Part shown: piece by piece, positions 1 through 7,737 of the stretch
Numbering within the stretch: position 1 is the stretch's first letter
Layout of the letters: every line of letters starts with the position of its first letter
Assembly (NCBI GenBank): GCA_902778325.1
Contig: CACYWZ010000018.1
Location: 1-40,470 of the forward strand
Length of the DNA stretch: 40,470 nt
DNA from: an uncultured Spirochaetaceae bacterium
Lineage (GTDB): Bacteria; Spirochaetota; Spirochaetia; Treponematales; Treponemataceae
Direction: 5' to 3'
Program-made: the position numbers and the translations under genes
The notes under the pieces: generated by a model
Told to the model about the DNA's origin: nothing
What the model saw: the letters and a program-made list of their open reading frames with translations, nothing else
The model's database searches: none

Positions 1-400
1 GACCGACATAATGCAAAATCTCTCGTGCGCTCTGGTTCATCTTTTTCCAGTCGATTGCGTGGAACTTGTTCAGCGGCTCGTGTCCTGCAAAAATGTTTTC
101 TGCAACAGAGAGGTTTGTGCAAAGATTGACCTCTTGGAACACAGTCGAAATGCCGTTGAGCTGCGCCTCTTCTGGAGAATGGTTGTCTATCTTTTTTCCG
201 TTAAGGAAGATGTCGCCTGAATCCCTTGTGTGAACACCGTTCAAAACTTTTATCAATGTGCTTTTTCCAGCACCGTTTTCGCCCATCAACGCGTGTATCT
301 CGCCTTTTCTCAAGCAGAAGTCCACATTCTGCAACGCCTTTACGCCCGGAAAAGTCATAGAAATATTTTTCATTGAAAGCAATATTTCTTTTTCTTCCAT
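1..400 (-). CDS. ytfR: Sugar ABC transporter ATP-binding protein, 5' part (YtfR-like)
   Basis: The gene begins with ATG at 400-398 and runs off the left edge, so only about 133 N-terminal residues are present. The translation shows the first nucleotide-binding domain of a duplicated sugar ABC ATPase: the opening motif MTFPGVKAL, a Walker A motif GENGAGKST and the Q-loop region STVFQEVNLC. It should energise sugar import at the inner face of the cytoplasmic membrane. The gene lies just downstream of a gene for a galactofuranose-type binding protein, on the same strand, which suggests the YtfQRT system. A strong hairpin lies between the two genes, so ytfR is probably expressed less than the binding protein, by read-through. 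The ATPase family is certain from the motifs; the substrate is inferred from the neighbour. Confidence 0.88.
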   Translation of the reverse strand, partial: MEEKEILLSMKNISMTFPGVKALQNVDFCLRKGEIHALMGENGAGKSTLIKVLNGVHTRDSGDIFLNGKKIDNHSPEEAQLNGISTVFQEVNLCTNLSVAENIFAGHEPLNKFHAIDWKKMNQSAREILHYVG

Positions 401-480
401 AAAAAACCTTCTGAATTATTAAAAACGTTTTATACAAAGAGGAGTTATCCCCTTGCTACACAAATATGAAAAATACTCAC

Positions 481-525
481 AAAAAAAGCCGAAGATAACG
501 GAAACCATTATGCTTCGGCTTTTGC
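481..525 (-). terminator. Hairpin between ytfQ and ytfR (terminator or attenuator)
   Basis: An 11-base inverted repeat, AAAAGCCGAAG at 484-494 and CTTCGGCTTTT at 513-523, has an A-run on its left that reads as a T-run on the minus strand. It follows ytfQ and precedes ytfR. Such intra-operon hairpins commonly let the binding protein be made in excess over the ATPase and permease. It could also end transcription from the left on the plus strand. Confidence 0.8.
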
Positions 526-580
526 TTTAGCCATTGACTCTCACAAAAAGGTCAGCGGCTTTTACAAAAGAGCCTGTGGC

Positions 581-1591
581 TCAGTAAGCGCGAGTTGGGA
601 GGCGGTCTTTTGCGTTCTCTTCGTCGAAGACTTCCTCAACAACATACTGAATCTTGTCGACTTTCTTTCCAGCCTGCAAGTCCTTGATAATCTCGTCAAC
701 ACGAGGACCGTGCAATGGGTTGCACTCAACAGCGCAGTTGATTTCGCCTGAAATCATGCGGTTGAAAGTCTCTTTAACAGCGTCGAAACAGATGATGATG
801 ATGTCTTTTCCTGGCTCTTTTCCAGCAGCGCGGATAGCGTCAACAGCACCCCAAGCCATGTTGTCGTTCTCAGCAAAAACAACATCGATTTTTGGAGTTG
901 ACTTCAAGATAGACTCCATGACTTCCTGACCGCCCTTCTGTGTGAAGTCGCCAGACTGCTGTGCAACAAGTTCCCAATTTGAGTGCTTTGCGATACCTTC
1001 CTCGATACCCTGAGTGCGTCCAATCTGAGCTGAAGCACCGATTGTTCCCTGAAGGTCAACAATCTTGAGCTCGTCGTTCTCGCGTCCGATTTTCTTGAGG
1101 TAGTTCTCAAGCCAGATAACACTGTCGCGACCTTCCTTCAAGAAGTTTCCGCCAACCCAGCAAAGATAAAGGCTCTCGTCTGAAACGCTCATCTGACGGT
1201 CAGAAAGGATAACAGGAATACCTGCGTCCTTTGCCTCTTTCAAAACTGTCTCCCAACCTGTCTCAACAACAGGAGCAACTACGATGTAGTCAACATCCTG
1301 CTGAATGAAGTTGCGGATTGCCTTAATCTGGTTTTCCTGCTTCTGCTGAGCGTCATCGAAAATGAGCTTGTAGCCGTTTTCTGCAGTGAATGTCTTTTTG
1401 AAAGACTCTGTATTTGCCAAACGCCAGTCGCTTTCTGCACCGACCTGAGCGTATCCGACTGTCAAAACCTTTTTCTCCTCAGTTTTTGGAGCAGCAGTTG
1501 TTGCAGAAGCGTCAGTCTTTTTTCCGCCGCAACTTGTGAGTGCCAAAGCGCAGAGCAAAGCGCTTCCGAGCATAGATGCCATCTTTTTCAT
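581..1591 (-). CDS. ytfQ: Periplasmic galactofuranose-type sugar-binding lipoprotein
   Basis: This 336-residue protein is the solute receptor of a sugar ABC importer. It begins with a lipoprotein signal peptide whose lipobox is LTSC (Cys21), so the mature protein is probably lipid-anchored in the periplasm. The body matches Escherichia coli YtfQ in recognisable stretches: TVGYAQVGAESDWR, QQKQENQIKAIRNF, APVVETGWETVLKEAKDAGIP, LQGTIGASAQIGR and QSGDFTQKGGQEVMES. YtfQ binds the furanose form of galactose. The start ATG follows a GGGGGA ribosome-binding site. A dyad at 1634-1653 lies in the leader. ytfR follows downstream after a hairpin. The fold and family are clear; the exact ligand (galactofuranose or another furanose such as arabinofuranose) is inference. 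Confidence 0.93.
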   Translation of the reverse strand: MKKMASMLGSALLCALALTSCGGKKTDASATTAAPKTEEKKVLTVGYAQVGAESDWRLANTESFKKTFTAENGYKLIFDDAQQKQENQIKAIRNFIQQDVDYIVVAPVVETGWETVLKEAKDAGIPVILSDRQMSVSDESLYLCWVGGNFLKEGRDSVIWLENYLKKIGRENDELKIVDLQGTIGASAQIGRTQGIEEGIAKHSNWELVAQQSGDFTQKGGQEVMESILKSTPKIDVVFAENDNMAWGAVDAIRAAGKEPGKDIIIICFDAVKETFNRMISGEINCAVECNPLHGPRVDEIIKDLQAGKKVDKIQYVVEEVFDEENAKDRLPTRAY

Positions 1592-1633
1592 AATTTATTC
1601 CCCCTGTATTTGAAACAGTATGTGATAATATTA

Positions 1634-1653
1634 ACGCCGAATATCTGCGGCGT
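1634..1653. promoter_or_regulatory. Dyad upstream of ytfQ, possible operator
   Basis: ACGCCG at 1634-1639 and CGGCGT at 1648-1653 form a perfect six-base inverted repeat, 42 bases upstream of the ytfQ start codon. It could be an operator or a leader hairpin. No regulator is identified. Confidence 0.35.
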
Positions 1654-1808
1654 AAATGTGAATTTTTACGGACTTTTTTATAAGTTTTTCTTTTTGCGGT
1701 CAAAAAAAATCGTGAATAAGTTAGAAATTTTATGATTTTTCGTTCGTTTTTTTCTCAAGGAGCAAGAACAAGAATTGTTTTTCCTCAATTTTTCGCAAAA
1801 ATCCTTTT

Positions 1809-2093
1809 GGACAATTTGTTGTCGAGCCGCTTTCTTAAGAAAGTATTGAAATAATATTTGTTGCGAGGCATTTTCTTAAAAAAGTGTTGAAAAAACATTT
1901 GTTGTAAAGGTGTTTTCTTAAGAAAGTATTGAAAAAACATTTGTTGCAAGCCGTTTTCTTAAAAAAGTATTGAAAAACTATTTAGTGCAAGCCATTTTCT
2001 TAAAAAAGTGTTGAAAAACTAAATAGGTTAAGGTCATTTTCTTGAAAAAGTATTGAAAAACTAAATAGTTTCGACCCATTTTCTCACAAAAAC
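1809..2093. repeat. Array A: 41-42-base palindromic tandem repeat
   Basis: About 6.5 copies of one unit fill the gap between ytfQ and the RDD gene. The landmark AAGTRTTGAA starts at 1841, 1882, 1924, 1965, 2006 and 2048, so steps are 41, 42, 41, 41 and 42. Each unit carries a palindrome-like core; the best copy, CTTTCTTAAGAAAG at 1830-1843, is perfect. The second half of the later units holds a small dyad that appears as CTATTTAG at about 1978 and as CTAAATAG near 2018 and 2060. The array is AT-rich with A-tracts. There is no reading frame across it, because the unit is not a multiple of three. This gap (1592-2272) otherwise holds the ytfQ leader and one interspersed palindrome. Confidence 0.9.
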
Positions 2094-2135
2094 GCGTTCA
2101 CACAAAAAAGAATGAGGGCGAAAAAGTCATTTTGC

Positions 2136-2163
2136 TGTCATGCTGGACTCGTTTCAGTATCTG
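2136..2163 (+). repeat. REP-like interspersed palindrome, family 1, copy 1
   Basis: The sequence starting TGTCATGCTGGACTCG and ending TTTCAGTATCTG is a degenerate inverted repeat. It matches, in reverse complement, the element at 7690-7716. It sits just upstream of the RDD gene. Its dispersed position and palindromic form resemble repetitive extragenic palindromes. Confidence 0.6.
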
Positions 2164-2272
2164 CCTTGTTTGTGGTAGATTCAAAAACAAGGCAGCCAAT
2201 GACGAACTGCAAGGCTTGAGAAAAGAGCGGCAAAAAAATAAAATGCAACGAGTTTATTTTGAGGACAAAATT

Positions 2273-3259
2273 ATGACTGAAAACGAGGACAAAACGCCAA
2301 AACTCGCAACAAGACGAAACAGATTCTTTGCATTCGCAATCGACCTGCTCATCATCAGTTTTGTGATTCGCATGTCTGCTCTTGCTCTCGGCGATTTTTA
2401 TGCAAGGCTTGGCGGCTGGGGACGAGTGCTTGGCACGCTCATCGCTCTTTTTTATTTTGGGCTTGGCGACAGCGCTCTTTTTGGAGGGCAGACTCTCGGA
2501 AAGCTGGCGATGGGAATGAGAGTGGCAGACAAGCACTGTAAAAGCATCAGCGTTCAAAAAAGCTTTTTTCGCAGTTTTTGGCTCTTTCTTAGATTTGCGC
2601 TGGACGACCCGTCTTTTTCAAGCACAAAATACATTCTGATTTTGTTTTTGGAAGGGCTTGTTTTCTATTCAATTTCGTTCCTGGAGTTTTATTTTTTTAT
2701 CGTCAACCGCGACACACGGCAATCTCTTCACGATTTAATCGCGGGGACGTTTGTGGTTGAAGCTGAAAGCAAAGGCGAAATTGCTTTCGTGAACAAAAAG
2801 AATGCGATTCGCTTCTCGTTCGTTCTGGTGGGCTTCGTTTTCTTTGGAGCGCTTTGCATAACTTTGGCAGCACAAAAATTTGGCTTTGGGCAATCGCACA
2901 AGGTGCAAATGCAGATTCAAGAGGCTCTTCCTGTCTATAACACTTCGATTCGGCACAGAAAAACCAAGCAGAAAGGCAGCGACGGCACGGAGGTTTTCAA
3001 AAAAATTGTGATTCGAACTCGTCTGAAAGACAGCGAAAGCGACACAAAAGCGATTGGACTCGAAATTGCCAAAATTATATCAGAGGCGGGCTTGGCAGAA
3101 GAAGGCGAGGCTTGTTCGCTGATGTTTTACAAGGGCTACGACCTCGGCATTGCAGAAAGTTATGATACCGAAAGCTATTATGCTGGCAACATCGAGCAGT
3201 TGGAAGCGATGTTCTCGATACAAGCGCTGCTCGGCGAAGATGAGGAGAAAAGCGAGTAG
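2273..3259 (+). CDS. RDD family membrane protein
   Basis: I start the gene at ATG 2273, preceded by a GAGG ribosome-binding site at 2261-2264, rather than at an in-frame TTG at 2132, which lies in a repeat element. This gives 328 residues. RDD-domain signatures are visible: RRNRFFAFAIDLLI in the first membrane segment, GGQTLGKLAMGMRV after the second, and NRDTRQSLHDLIAGTFVV after the third. A fourth hydrophobic segment (FVLVGFVFFGALCITLA) is followed by a C-terminal domain of about 110 residues that I do not recognise. RDD proteins are inner-membrane proteins of mostly unknown role; a few act in Na+/H+ exchange. The gene stands alone, convergent with gguB. The family is clear; the function is unknown. 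Confidence 0.85.
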   Translation: MTENEDKTPKLATRRNRFFAFAIDLLIISFVIRMSALALGDFYARLGGWGRVLGTLIALFYFGLGDSALFGGQTLGKLAMGMRVADKHCKSISVQKSFFRSFWLFLRFALDDPSFSSTKYILILFLEGLVFYSISFLEFYFFIVNRDTRQSLHDLIAGTFVVEAESKGEIAFVNKKNAIRFSFVLVGFVFFGALCITLAAQKFGFGQSHKVQMQIQEALPVYNTSIRHRKTKQKGSDGTEVFKKIVIRTRLKDSESDTKAIGLEIAKIISEAGLAEEGEACSLMFYKGYDLGIAESYDTESYYAGNIEQLEAMFSIQALLGEDEEKSE

Positions 3260-3280
3260 TTTTTATTCTGGCGGCGAAAA

Positions 3281-3318
3281 GACAAAAAACCCAGACTCTG
3301 CAACGAGAATCTGGGAAA
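3281..3318 (-). terminator. Terminator after gguB
   Basis: CCCAGACTC and GAGAATCTGGG form a stem with one bulge. On the minus strand it is followed by a T-run (TTTTTTGTC), as expected for the end of the chvE-gguA-gguB operon. On the plus strand there is no T-run, so it is probably one-directional. Confidence 0.7.
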
Positions 3319-3342
3319 AGCTTGTCGATAAGGAGTTACTAC

Positions 3343-4560
3343 TTATTTGCTGCTTTTTCTTTTTTTGGAGATAACATCAAAGAGAACCGCCATCAAAAGA
3401 ACAAGACCTTTTACAGCGCGCTGCCAGTTGGCATCAACACCGAGGATTGACATACCGTTGTTGAGAACGCCCATGAAGACCGCACCAATAACAGCACCGC
3501 TGACTGTTCCAGTTCCGCCGTATGCAGAAGCGCCACCGATAAAGCATGAGCTGATAGCGTCCATTTCGTAGTTAGTACCAGCAGTAGGAGCTGCTGAGTT
3601 GAAACGTGCGATACAAACGAGAGCCGCAACTGCTGAAAGGAAGCCCATGTTTGTGTATGCAAAGAACATAACTTTGTCTGTGTCAACGCCAGAGAGCTTT
3701 GCAGCCTTTGCGTTTCCGCCGAGTGCATAAAGGTAGCGGCCAGGAACTGTGTTCTGTGTGTAATATCCGTAAACTGCAACGATAACAGCCATCAAGATGA
3801 GGATTACTGGAAGACCTGAATCCTGTCCCAAGAGTGCAGAAACAACAAGGATAACAGCGCTCAAGAGAGCAAGTTTTCCGACGAAAAGCGGAACTGCTTC
3901 AACTTCATAGCCCTTGCTGATTCTCTTCTTTCTCTTTCCGATTTCTGCGATGATGAATGCAATACAGCAAATAGCAGCGATAATCATTGTAATCATGAAG
4001 ATTTTTGCCTGAGCCGCTTCATAGCCCATTGCGTCGAATGCCTCATCAGAAATTGCCGGGATTGAGCTGTTGAACAAGCGCAAGAAGTTATCTGGCATTG
4101 GAGAAATGGTCAAGCCGTTCAATGCGATAAGAGCAGCACCGCGCCACAAAAGCATACCAGCCAATGTTACGATGAAAGGCGGGATATGAACGTAGGCAAT
4201 CCAAAGTCCGTGCCATGCGCCGATTAAAATACCAACGATAAGACAAAGCAAGATTGACACATAAATGTTCATGTGCCAGTTAACGATAAACGTTCCGGCA
4301 AGAGCGCCAACGAAACAAACGATAGAACCTACAGACAAGTCGATGTTACCACCGGTAAGGATACAAAGAAGCATACCAGTTGCAAGAATAACGACGTAAG
4401 AGTTTTGCTTGATGATATTTGTGATGTTAGACGGCGCAAAAAGAGAGCCGTTGTCTGTTGCCACGATTAGCACTTGGAAAAGCACCATAACCGCTATAAG
4501 TACTAAAAAGATAGTATTGCTTTTCAGTATTCGCTTGATGTTAGATGATGTTGAACTCAT
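3343..4560 (-). CDS. gguB: Multiple-monosaccharide ABC transporter permease (GguB/MmsB)
   Basis: This 405-residue, highly hydrophobic protein is the membrane channel of the ChvE-type sugar importer. The permease family is visible from NYVVILATGML-like and GGNIDLSVGSIV segments near the N-terminus and SSCFIGGASAYGGTGTVSGAVIGAVFMGVLNNG near the C-terminus, typical of BPD_transp_2 (XylH/GguB) permeases. It is longer than ribose permeases, as GguB and XylH are, because of a loop and extra helices in the middle (around GKRKKRISKGYEVEAVP). Start ATG 4560 follows AGGAG. It lies 20 bases after gguA in the same operon and is followed by a terminator. Substrates inferred from ChvE: xylose, arabinose, galactose and glucose. 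Confidence 0.92.
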   Translation of the reverse strand: MSSTSSNIKRILKSNTIFLVLIAVMVLFQVLIVATDNGSLFAPSNITNIIKQNSYVVILATGMLLCILTGGNIDLSVGSIVCFVGALAGTFIVNWHMNIYVSILLCLIVGILIGAWHGLWIAYVHIPPFIVTLAGMLLWRGAALIALNGLTISPMPDNFLRLFNSSIPAISDEAFDAMGYEAAQAKIFMITMIIAAICCIAFIIAEIGKRKKRISKGYEVEAVPLFVGKLALLSAVILVVSALLGQDSGLPVILILMAVIVAVYGYYTQNTVPGRYLYALGGNAKAAKLSGVDTDKVMFFAYTNMGFLSAVAALVCIARFNSAAPTAGTNYEMDAISSCFIGGASAYGGTGTVSGAVIGAVFMGVLNNGMSILGVDANWQRAVKGLVLLMAVLFDVISKKRKSSK

Positions 4561-4580
4561 AACTACTCCTGTTTCCTAAT

Positions 4581-6116
4581 TTACTTTTTATCAGAATTGA
4601 TAATGCAAGACATAATCTTTTCCTGCGAAGCCTCTTCTTTAGAAAGTTCCGCAATCATTCGTCCTGCGTTCATAACATATATGCGGTCGCTCATACCCAA
4701 AATCTCTGGCATTTCAGAAGAAATGAATATGACAGACTTTCCGTCTTCTACCATCTTGTTGATGATACAGTAAATCTCGTATTTAGCACCAACGTCGATA
4801 CCTCTCGTCGGCTCGTCCAAGATAAGAACGTCTGGGTCTGCAAAAAGCCACTTTCCAAGCAAAACCTTTTGCATATTGCCGCCAGAAAGGTTTCCTACAT
4901 TCTCTTCGATTGCAGCGCATTTTGTGTGCATCTCGCGAACATAGTGCTTTGCAACTTCTCTTTCCTTATCAAAATCAATAATCGCATGAGAAGAAATCTT
5001 CTCAGGCTTTGCCGCCGTCGTGTTGCGGCTGATTGCTTCCGTAAGGATAAGTCCGTTGCCCTTTCGGTCTTCTGTTACATAAGCAACATGGTGATTAATC
5101 GCTGTCTTGACATCAGGGAAAGAAACTTCTTTGCCGTCAAGGAAAATCTGACCACGAATATTTGCGCCATAAGAGCGACCGAAAATACTCATAGCAAGCT
5201 CAGTTCTTCCCGCGCCCATAAGCCCCGAAATACCAACAACCTCACCACGTCTGACGTTGAAATTAACATGGTCGCAAACCTTTATACCGTCAAAAATCGG
5301 GTGATCCACGCACCAGTCTTTTACCTCGAAGAACACATCGCCAATATGCTGGTTCGTTCTCTTCGGGAATCGGTCAGTAAGACTTCGACCGACCATTGCA
5401 GAAATAATCTTGTCTTCAGCGAAGGAATCCTTTGTTTTGTCCATCGTCTGAATCGTCTTACCATCGCGGATAACAGTGATTTTGTCCGCAACATAAGAGA
5501 TTTCGTTTAATTTATGCGAAATCAAAATAGAAGTCATGCCTTGCTTCTTGAACTCAAGGAGTAAATCAAGAAGGTGTTTTGCTTCGGTGTCGTTCAAAGA
5601 TGCCGTAGGCTCGTCAAGAATAAGAAGTTTTACGTTTTTGCCAAGAGCCTTTGCAATTTCAACAAGCTGCTGTTTTCCGACACCGATATCCTTAATCAAA
5701 GTATGGGAAGAATCTTTCAATCCTACAAGATGAAGAAGTTCATCTGCTTTCGAAAACGTCTCAGCCCAATCAATTTTTGAAGTTTTTCCCCGCTCGTTGC
5801 CGAGGAACATATTTTCGCCAATAGTAAGAAGCGGAACAAGAGCGAGCTCTTGATGAATAATAACAATGCCTTTTGCTTCACTATCTTTTATATTCTGGAA
5901 CTGGCATACTTCCCCGTTATAAACAATGTCGCCCTCATAAGTGCCATAAGGATAAATACCGCTCAAAACACTCATCAAAGTAGACTTACCCGCTCCGTTC
6001 TCACCAACAAGAGCATGGATTTCGCCTTCTTCAACCACGATATTCACATCGTCAAGCGCCTTGACACCAGGGAATGTCTTGGTAATATGCTTCATTTCCA
6101 ATAAAGTTTTTGCCAT
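4581..6116 (-). CDS. gguA: Multiple-monosaccharide ABC transporter ATPase (GguA/MmsA)
   Basis: The 511-residue protein has two fused nucleotide-binding domains, the usual layout for sugar importers. The first domain holds Walker [10 protein letters not shown] near residue 40, the signature [15 protein letters not shown] and Walker [11 protein letters not shown]. The second has a degenerate P-loop ([10 protein letters not shown]), the signature [16 protein letters not shown] and Walker [17 protein letters not shown]. The stretch [10 protein letters not shown] and [20 protein letters not shown] are typical of Agrobacterium GguA. Start ATG 6116 is preceded by GGAG. It sits between chvE and gguB and couples ATP hydrolysis in the cytoplasm to uptake of monosaccharides. 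Confidence 0.95.
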   Translation of the reverse strand: MAKTLLEMKHITKTFPGVKALDDVNIVVEEGEIHALVGENGAGKSTLMSVLSGIYPYGTYEGDIVYNGEVCQFQNIKDSEAKGIVIIHQELALVPLLTIGENMFLGNERGKTSKIDWAETFSKADELLHLVGLKDSSHTLIKDIGVGKQQLVEIAKALGKNVKLLILDEPTASLNDTEAKHLLDLLLEFKKQGMTSILISHKLNEISYVADKITVIRDGKTIQTMDKTKDSFAEDKIISAMVGRSLTDRFPKRTNQHIGDVFFEVKDWCVDHPIFDGIKVCDHVNFNVRRGEVVGISGLMGAGRTELAMSIFGRSYGANIRGQIFLDGKEVSFPDVKTAINHHVAYVTEDRKGNGLILTEAISRNTTAAKPEKISSHAIIDFDKEREVAKHYVREMHTKCAAIEENVGNLSGGNMQKVLLGKWLFADPDVLILDEPTRGIDVGAKYEIYCIINKMVEDGKSVIFISSEMPEILGMSDRIYVMNAGRMIAELSKEEASQEKIMSCIINSDKK

Positions 6117-6140
6117 TGGAAGTCTCCGTTTAGTACTTAA

Positions 6141-6187
6141 AGAAAAGGCAGAAGAGGAAGATTTTTTTTCCAGTTCTGCCCTTTTCA
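6141..6187 (-). terminator. Hairpin between chvE and gguA (attenuator)
   Basis: AAAAGGCAGAA at 6143-6153 pairs with TTCTGCCCTTTT at 6174-6185 with one bulged base. It follows the chvE stop and precedes gguA. The T-run on the minus strand is short (TTTTCTTT), so partial termination is likely, giving more binding protein than ATPase. Confidence 0.6.
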
Positions 6188-6194
6188 GTTATTT

Positions 6195-7277
6195 CTACTG
6201 CAAGTCTGATGCGTTGTAATAGCCTGAATCAATCAGCAACTTCTTGTAGTTTGCTGTTGTGGCGAATACAGGGTCGCAAAGGTATGAAGGAATGATTCCT
6301 GTTCCGTTGTCGTATGTCTTGACATCGTTGATTTCAGGTTCTTTTCCCTGCATCATAGCGTCGACCATACCAACAACTTTCTCTGCCAAAGTGCGAGTAT
6401 CCTTGAAGATAGACATAGCCTGAGTGCCCTTGAGCATGTTCTTTACGTTCGGCTTGTCGCAGTCCTGACCTGTAACGATTGGGAAATCAGCTGCTGTGTA
6501 GCCTGCTGCAACGAGAGCGTTTGTGATACCCATAGCGACAGAGTCGTTTGATGAGTAAACAGCGTCAAGTTTCTTTCCGCGTGGACCGTATCCCTGTGAA
6601 GAGATGAGGTTCTCCATTCTCTTCTGAGCCTCTTCTGTTGACCAGTTGAGAGTTGCGCACTGAGCCTTTGAAGTCTGTCCTGATGGAACAACGAGAACGC
6701 CTGAATCGATGTATGGCTTCAAAACGTCCATAGCACCACCGAAGAAGAAGTTGATGTTGTTGTCATCTGGTGAGCCTGTGAAAAGCTCGATGTATGCTGG
6801 GTCGCTAGCAGTGCGAGTCTTCAAGTTGAGCTTGTCGACAAGGAAGTTGCCCTGAATTGTTCCAACCTTCCAGTTGTCGAAAGTTGCGTAGTATGAAACA
6901 GCGTCGCTGTTCATGATAAGGCGGTCATAAGCGATAACCTTAACACCCTTTCTCTTTCCCTGGTCAAGAACGCTCTTCAAAGCAGAACCATCGATAGAAG
7001 CGATAACAAGGATTTTGTTTCCTTTAGAAATCATGTTCTCAATCTGGCTTGTCTGAGTTGCGATATCGTTGTTTGCATACTGCAAGTCAACTTTGTATCC
7101 AGCCTTCTCAAGCTGAGCCTTCATGTTAGCGCCGTCCTGATTCCAGCGCTGAAGGTCTTTTGTCGGCATAGAAACACCGATTGGTGTTTTCTTTGAGATT
7201 TTCTTTGCCTTTGGAGCTGCGAATACCTGTGGAACAATCATGAGTCCAGCAAGTGCCATAGCAATAATTTTTTTCAT
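6195..7277 (-). CDS. chvE: Periplasmic multiple-sugar-binding protein ChvE
   Basis: This 360-residue protein is the solute receptor that delivers aldoses to GguA-GguB. A signal peptide (MKKIIAMALAGLMIVPQVFA) is followed by a body that closely follows Agrobacterium ChvE: GVSMPTKDLQRWNQDGANM, DLQYANNDIATQTSQIENMI, VIAYDRLIMNSDAVSYYATFDN, ELFTGSPDDNNINFFFGGAMD, VLKPYIDSGVLVVPSGQ and SIFKDTRTLAEKVVGMVDAMMQGKEPEIND. ChvE binds arabinose, xylose, galactose and glucose. There is no lipobox, so it should be soluble in the periplasm. The start ATG follows GGGGGA. The leader carries a small GGGC-TTTT-GCCC hairpin at 7300-7311. It is first in the operon with gguA and gguB. Confidence 0.96.
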   Translation of the reverse strand: MKKIIAMALAGLMIVPQVFAAPKAKKISKKTPIGVSMPTKDLQRWNQDGANMKAQLEKAGYKVDLQYANNDIATQTSQIENMISKGNKILVIASIDGSALKSVLDQGKRKGVKVIAYDRLIMNSDAVSYYATFDNWKVGTIQGNFLVDKLNLKTRTASDPAYIELFTGSPDDNNINFFFGGAMDVLKPYIDSGVLVVPSGQTSKAQCATLNWSTEEAQKRMENLISSQGYGPRGKKLDAVYSSNDSVAMGITNALVAAGYTAADFPIVTGQDCDKPNVKNMLKGTQAMSIFKDTRTLAEKVVGMVDAMMQGKEPEINDVKTYDNGTGIIPSYLCDPVFATTANYKKLLIDSGYYNASDLQ

Positions 7278-7464
7278 AAGGATTCCCCCTATTAGTTTTG
7301 GGCTTTTGCCCTACCAGTTTTGATAATCTAATTCTAAGCCCGAAGAGAAAGCCGTGCGTTTTGAAATTCTTGAATTTTTTGCTAAATTCATACACAAATT
7401 CAAAATCAAGCGTGAAAAATTTGCTCTCTTTTCTGGAATTTCTTGTCATTCAAAAAATCCAGAT

Positions 7465-7618
7465 TTCTTTCCTCGATGTTAAGGAGAGTTTCCTCGATGT
7501 TAAGGAGATGTTCCTTGAGGTTAAGGAGATGTTCCTCGAAGTTAAGGAAGAGTTCCTCGAAGTTAAGGAAATGTTCCTTGACGAAAAAAAACATTCCCTC
7601 GATGTGAAGGAATGTTTT
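7465..7618. repeat. Array B: 21-base tandem repeat ending in a terminator hairpin
   Basis: The hexamer TTAAGG starts at 7479, 7500, 7521, 7542 and 7563, exactly 21 bases apart. A related TGAAGG sits at 7605, 42 bases after the last. The unit is about CCTCGATGTTAAGGAGATGTT. It fills part of the gap between the chemoreceptor gene and chvE (7278-7737); the rest is the chvE leader and one interspersed palindrome. Because 21 is a multiple of three the array is open in several frames and would spell seven-residue repeats such as FLEVKEM, but no ribosome-binding site or known domain supports translation. Unlike the other arrays, its unit is not clearly palindromic. Confidence 0.9.
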
Positions 7619-7620
7619 TT
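7584..7620. terminator. Bidirectional terminator at the end of array B
   Basis: AACATTCC at 7590-7597 pairs with GGAATGTT at 7609-7616. An A-run lies before it and a T-run after it, so it can work on both strands. It is built from the last units of the repeat array. It is well placed to end transcription of the chemoreceptor gene (minus strand). Confidence 0.7.
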
Positions 7621-7689
7621 TATGGTTCTCTCTGTCTGAAAAAAAATTGCTATTGACGAACTTGTTTTCAGAATCTACTAAAATTAAGG

Positions 7690-7716
7690 CAGATGCTGAA
7701 ACGTGTTCAGCATGAC
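7690..7716 (-). repeat. REP-like interspersed palindrome, family 1, copy 2
   Basis: ATGCTGAA and TTCAGCAT form an eight-base stem around a five-base loop. The reverse complement (TGTCATGCTGAACACG then TTTCAGCATCT) matches the element at 2136-2163 with only a few differences. It lies just past the stop codon of the chemoreceptor gene. Confidence 0.65.
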
Positions 7717-7737
7717 AATAGTTTTTTGAAGGAGGAA

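Noticed and set aside
2132-2272. Longer N-terminus for the RDD protein from TTG 2132
   Set aside because: The extra 47 residues are hydrophilic and overlap an interspersed palindrome; ATG 2273 has a good ribosome-binding site and begins just before the conserved RDD segment.
7298-7639. Open frames across array B with seven-residue repeats, on both strands
   Set aside because: A 21-base repeat is open in several frames by its nature. There is no ribosome-binding site, and the stretch overlaps the chvE leader and a terminator.
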